From: Methanobrevibacter sp.
GTDB lineage: Archaea > Methanobacteriota > Methanobacteria > Methanobacteriales > Methanobacteriaceae
Length of the DNA: 6,874 bases
Reading direction: 5' to 3'
NCBI GenBank assembly: GCA_017652345.1
Contig: JAGCBE010000104.1
Location: 1-6,874 of the forward strand
Positions within the stretch are counted from its first letter, which is position 1; every line of letters begins with the position of its first letter. Both the position numbers and the translations under genes were made by a program. A model generated the notes under the pieces. That model was not told the DNA's origin. It was given only the letters and a program-made list of their open reading frames with translations, and did not search any database. Shown piece after piece: positions 5,404-6,874 of this stretch.

Positions 5404-5699
5404 ATACATTCTCGAAAACAGCTGATTCGAAATGTGAATCCTGAGTAGTTGTTAATTCTCCTTTTGTGAAAAGGATGGGAAAAATCAATATTAACAAGGT
5501 TGTAACTTTATAACAATTAAAGCGGAGATATAAAAGCACATCTATCTGAACAATAGAAAGACTGAGCGGGGATGACTCAGCAGTCCCGAAGTTACTGGGG
5601 TTGTAGTGTGACAAAGGCTTCCAATATCAAAACTTTCTCAATAATTTTAATTTTTTAATTTATTTACTTAATAGGGCATAATTTAAAAGTTTTATTAAC

Positions 5700-5727
5700 T
5701 AAGAACTCAAATTTAAGAACTCAAATT
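5700..5727 (+). repeat. Perfect tandem 14-bp repeat
   Basis: TAAGAACTCAAATT occurs at 5700-5713 and again at 5714-5727 with no spacer. A decayed third unit, TAAAACTCAATATT, follows at 5731-5744. It could be an iteron-like protein binding array or a replication-slippage product. Confidence 0.8.
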
Positions 5728-5764
5728 GTATAAAACTCAATATTGTTATAACGATTACGTATAT

Positions 5765-5794
5765 AGGACATAATCCAGTTTCCACCGTTATAAT
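5765..5794 (+). promoter_or_regulatory. Possible plus-strand promoter
   Basis: TATAAT (5789-5794) lies 18 bases after AGGACA (5765-5770), four of six matches to the -35 consensus. A tandem 11-bp repeat begins three bases after the -10 and would cover the transcription start, an operator-like placement. There is no downstream plus-strand gene, so the product would be an RNA through the 5900-6100 region, antisense to the minus-strand leader. This is uncertain because AT-rich DNA often yields TATAAT. Confidence 0.35.
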
Positions 5795-5796
5795 AG

Positions 5797-5818
5797 TAGT
5801 AAACATATAGTAAACATA
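5797..5818 (+). repeat. Perfect tandem 11-bp repeat
   Basis: TAGTAAACATA is repeated exactly at 5797-5807 and 5808-5818. One unit equals about one helical turn, so two protein subunits could bind the same face of the DNA. It lies right behind a TATAAT at 5789-5794. Confidence 0.75.
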
Positions 5819-5897
5819 ATTCCTTAATCACCAATCTTAAACAAAGATTATGATTCTTATTAGGTAAATAAATTAAGAAATTAAAATTAAACAAATT

Positions 5898-5922
5898 AAA
5901 AGCCCGTGACCAGTGAACACGG
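5898..5922 (-). terminator. Terminator-like hairpin on the minus strand
   Basis: Read on the minus strand, CCGTG and CACGG (5918-5922 and 5904-5908) form a 5-bp stem around a 9-base loop, followed by GC and TTTT (5901-5898). It would end transcripts coming from the minus-strand leader. The neighbouring hairpin GCGCAT/ATGCGC (5927-5932 with 5943-5948) lies just upstream on that strand and may be part of the same structure. Confidence 0.45.
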
Positions 5923-5959
5923 AAACGCGCATCTGTGCAACCATGCGCAATAACTCGGG

Positions 5960-5980
5960 AAAAAACATCTTTGACGATGT
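5960..5980 (-). terminator. Terminator or attenuator hairpin on the minus strand
   Basis: On the minus strand ACATC (5980-5976), loop GTCAAA, GATGT (5969-5965) is followed directly by five T (5964-5960). This is a short intrinsic-terminator shape located after the two tiny reading frames, the position expected for an attenuator. The stem is only five pairs, so efficiency may be low. Confidence 0.45.
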
Positions 5981-5984
5981 GCGG

Positions 5985-6104
5985 CGCGAGGTATCATGCA
6001 AATATCACTCAAATAAAAAACATATTAATTTTTTATCTTACCTACTATTAACACTTTAATAACATATTATAGTCATGATTTTTAACCTCCTGTGATACCC
6101 CGCG
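5985..6104 (-). promoter_or_regulatory. Minus-strand leader RNA closed by a 12-bp long-range helix
   Basis: CGCGAGGTATCA (5985-5996) and TGATACCCCGCG (6093-6104) are inverted repeats with one difference. In plus-strand RNA this is an A-C mismatch, but in minus-strand RNA it becomes a G-U pair, giving an unbroken 12-bp helix. On that strand the helix begins just after the first tiny reading frame and closes around an AGGAGG ribosome binding site with a second tiny frame. The layout suggests translation-dependent folding (leader peptide or riboregulator type). No clear target gene lies downstream within the window. Confidence 0.5.
6056..6076 (-). CDS. Six-residue reading frame MTIICY with strong ribosome binding site
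   Basis: ATG at 6076-6074 is preceded by AGGAGG (6091-6086) at nine bases, the best ribosome binding site in the window, yet the frame stops after six codons (TAA at 6058-6056). It may be a leader peptide whose translation affects the surrounding RNA helix, or the remains of a frameshifted gene. It is in the same frame as the upstream five-codon frame. Confidence 0.4.
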   Translation of the reverse strand: MTIICY

Positions 6105-6106
6105 TT

Positions 6107-6124
6107 TTACCACACTTCGTTCAT
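6107..6124 (-). CDS. Five-residue reading frame MNEVW with strong ribosome binding site
   Basis: ATG at 6124-6122 follows AAAGGAG (6139-6133) at eight bases. The frame ends with TAA at 6109-6107 after five codons. Its ribosome binding site overlaps the last codons of a preceding minus-strand open frame that ends in TAATAA. The stop falls three bases before the left strand of the 12-bp helix, so a ribosome here would mask that strand. It could be a leader peptide or gene debris. Confidence 0.4.
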   Translation of the reverse strand: MNEVW

Positions 6125-6141
6125 ATTATTAACTCCTTTCT

Positions 6142-6304
6142 AAAAATGCAAGATTGCTTGATCTATTTATTTCGGTCGCGCGTGCTCTGGCTCCAAGTTG
6201 TTTTGTCAGGGGATGAATGTTTTCTTTGAAGTGGCTTTCATGTAATTCATCTCATAACACGCCGTTCGCACCGCCTCTCGATTTTCGATCAGTCTTGCAT
6301 TTTT
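6142..6304. repeat. Perfect 12-bp inverted repeat 139 bases apart
   Basis: AAAAATGCAAGA (6142-6153) and TCTTGCATTTTT (6293-6304) are exact reverse complements, and TGATC (6159-6163) and GATCA (6287-6291) extend the symmetry inward. They could be ends of a very small mobile element or the base of a large RNA stem on either strand. No target-site duplication is evident outside them. Confidence 0.6.
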
Positions 6305-6314
6305 TCTTTTTTTT

Positions 6315-6342
6315 AATATTACCTATGGGTAATATTTTTTTT
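6315..6342 (+). terminator. Intrinsic terminator-like hairpin, plus strand
   Basis: AATATTACC (6315-6323), loop TATG, GGTAATATT (6328-6336) form a perfect 9-bp stem that runs into an uninterrupted T tract to 6342. On the plus strand this is a good terminator shape despite few G-C pairs. T tracts also precede it (6301-6314). Equally, the palindrome could be a repressor operator. Confidence 0.5.
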
Positions 6343-6720
6343 ATTTCCATCTCTTCGCCCACTTAAAACTTCCCGCTCGGTTACAAATCTTGGGGGCTTT
6401 TGTTGGCTTTTGGTTGTTTTCATGGGGCATCTGGTGGGTATTTTTCCCGCACTTCCTTCTTCATTTCCCGAATTTTCCCCGTTTTTTCCCGAAAATGCCC
6501 GTGTTGGTGTCTTGCCCCTCCATCTCCCTCTCCGCACGGCATCATGTGGTAAATACCCCGCAAAATTGCCTCTGTAATCGTCTTATCTTCCTCGGGGAAT
6601 ATATTTATCTTTCATCCGCTGAAAATCGCCTCGCCTTAAATATCCCCTCTTTATTCCCTCATTATCCCCTCAGTCGGTTAATCATTCGGTCAATTCTCTC
6701 GGGGGTTCAGAAACTGCAGG
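6343..6720. other. Gene-poor, C-rich stretch with CGGGAAA-type repeats
   Basis: Composition is unlike the rest of the window, with many CCC and TTTCCC runs on the plus strand. TTTCCCG or close forms occur at 6443-6449, 6464-6470, 6473-6481 and 6485-6491. A plus frame (6390-6734) has a Phe/Pro/Trp-rich start with no ribosome binding site and is probably spurious. A minus frame has 72 open codons (6537-6322), and is Gly, Arg and Lys rich because of purine bias. Upstream in the same frame it is broken by TAA and two TGA. It could be a relic, but I do not support a gene. Confidence 0.45.
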
Positions 6721-6874
6721 AGGAAAAAAGGTAGGGACGAGTAGAGCACAGGTAAAAACTAAACTATTCTGGTGGGGGTGTAAGGGAAGAGGAAAGAGGG
6801 AAGGGGGAAAGGGAAGCTCTACTCTACTCTGGGGGGATCTCTGGGAGAATCTAGTGGAGGATGGGGGATCTACT
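6721..6874. repeat. Purine/G-rich low-complexity tract at the right edge
   Basis: Positions 6782-6816 are purines only (35 bases), with GGG to GGGGG runs that could form a G-quadruplex or triplex. GAGTAGAGC (6739-6747) and GCTCTACTC (6816-6824) are a perfect 9-bp inverted repeat flanking it. CTCTA is tandem at 6817-6830, and GGGGGATCT occurs at 6832-6840 and 6863-6871. I see no gene. It may be a real structural element or a low-quality assembly end. Confidence 0.6.

Larger units (their letters stand above)
4828..5640 (+). ncRNA. Candidate large ornate non-coding RNA (GOLLD/ROOL-like) with embedded tRNA-Gln
   Basis: There is no plausible protein gene, but perfect helices are dense. In the first half, GGGTATGAC (4834-4842) pairs with GTCATACCC (4992-5000), CACAAC (4843-4848) with GTTGTG (4865-4870), CTAGTAGC (4855-4862) with GCTACTAG (4908-4915), TATGAAG with CTTCATA (5006-5026), GTTGGT with ACCAAC (5033-5059), GTGCATCG (5087-5094) with CGAT-A-GCAC (5121-5129), CTGGTT with AACCAG (5102-5118), ACAACTT with AAGTTGT (5135-5164), TAATCCCA (5141-5148) with TGGGATTA (5224-5231), and a 12-bp hairpin occupies 5171-5202. 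After tRNA-Gln come TTGTCCGC/GCGGACGA (5327-5359), GTTAG/CTAAC (5364-5383), GATTC/GAATC (5424-5440), TTGTTAAT/ATTAACAA (5449-5497) around TCCTTTT/AAAAGGA, and a pseudoknot at 5562-5588. AT-rich T tracts follow 5640. Total length, pseudoknots, a tRNA neighbour or insert and phage-like context recall GOLLD and ROOL RNAs, which form large symmetric RNA assemblies. Class membership is inference. It could also be two RNAs flanking the tRNA. Confidence 0.65.
5641..5900 (+). other. AT-rich gene-free spacer with short repeats
   Basis: I see no gene. TAGGGCATAAT (5672-5682) recurs as TAGGACATAAT (5764-5774). Two tandem repeats are listed separately. AATCTT (5833-5838) and AAGATT (5844-5849) make a small hairpin, and AATTAAA-type words dominate 5870-5900. 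Clusters of short repeats in AT-rich DNA are typical of control or replication-origin regions, but no DnaA-type box set is evident. Confidence 0.5.
6129..6350 (-). pseudogene. Possible decayed minus-strand gene with in-frame TGA
   Basis: From ATG at 6350 the minus strand encodes MEIKKILPIGNIKKKKK and on to GGANGVL, then TGA (6254-6252), then 40 further codons in the same frame, DELHESHFKENIHPLTKQL and on to SSNLAFLERS, ending TAA TAA (6131-6126). The second part is balanced in composition and protein-like, and carries the ribosome binding site of the next small frame in its end. There is no good ribosome binding site at 6350. It may be a pseudogene, a gene read through TGA, or chance. The nine genes at 216-4479 use TGG throughout and offer no sign of a recoded TGA. 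Confidence 0.25.

Noticed and set aside
5402..5614. Minus-strand open frame of 70 codons
   Set aside because: It overlaps the structured RNA helices, lacks a ribosome binding site and has no protein-like pattern.
5641..6000. CRISPR array
   Set aside because: The repeats are 11-14 bp, directly tandem and only two units each, with no spacer periodicity.
6314..6322. TAATATTAC, identical to the geminivirus/CRESS-virus origin nonanucleotide, in a palindrome
   Set aside because: In those origins the word sits in the hairpin loop next to a rep gene; here it is in the stem arm, the DNA is AT-rich and no Rep protein is present. Likely chance.
6390..6734. 114-codon plus-strand open frame
   Set aside because: No ribosome binding site, Phe/Trp/Pro-rich start caused by pyrimidine-rich DNA, no recognisable domain, and composition explained by the local base bias.

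Overview
The window looks like an accessory or mobile stretch, most likely a phage, prophage or large plasmid, from an AT-rich Gram-positive (Firmicutes-like) host. The evidence is AT-rich coding DNA, tightly packed short genes all on one strand, strong AGGAGG-type ribosome binding sites, two perfect TTGACA-N17-TATAAT promoters, a PhoH-like ATPase, small zinc-ribbon proteins of phage type, and two tRNA genes with encoded CCA ends.

Region 1 (1-4479) is nine plus-strand genes. They are the tail of a two-helix membrane protein, a small gene broken or recoded at a run of seven T, a PhoH-family P-loop ATPase with an altered Walker B, a DUF2800-like protein, a zinc-finger protein of phage type, an unknown protein, a membrane protein with a HELGH metalloprotease motif, a small zinc ribbon and an acidic unknown. 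One consensus promoter (1565-1593) should drive the five genes from 1621 to 4003. A near-identical one (4021-4049) drives the last gene and may read on into region 2.

Region 2 (about 4480-5640) has no convincing protein gene and carries dense RNA structure. tRNA-Gly(UCC) and tRNA-Gln(UUG) sit inside it. Between and after them is a candidate large ornate RNA, beginning at its own promoter near 4828 and spanning about 810 nt with tRNA-Gln in the middle. It has many perfect helices, three pseudoknot-like pairings and a hairpin-plus-GACGGAA module present twice, with one compensatory base-pair change. Size, pseudoknots and tRNA context resemble the phage-borne GOLLD and ROOL RNA classes. I cannot confirm the class without a covariance-model search.

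Region 3 (5640-6150) is an AT-rich spacer with tandem 14-bp and 11-bp repeats and a possible promoter. It is followed by what reads best as a minus-strand regulatory leader: two five- and six-codon reading frames with excellent ribosome binding sites, a 12-bp long-range helix that is complete only in minus-strand RNA, and two terminator-like hairpins.

Region 4 (6150-6874) differs sharply in composition (C-rich, then purine/G-rich on the plus strand). It has inverted repeats, a plus-strand terminator-like hairpin, decayed-looking minus-strand reading frames and no gene I can support. It may be a boundary of the element, a degraded plasmid-like segment or a poorly assembled end.
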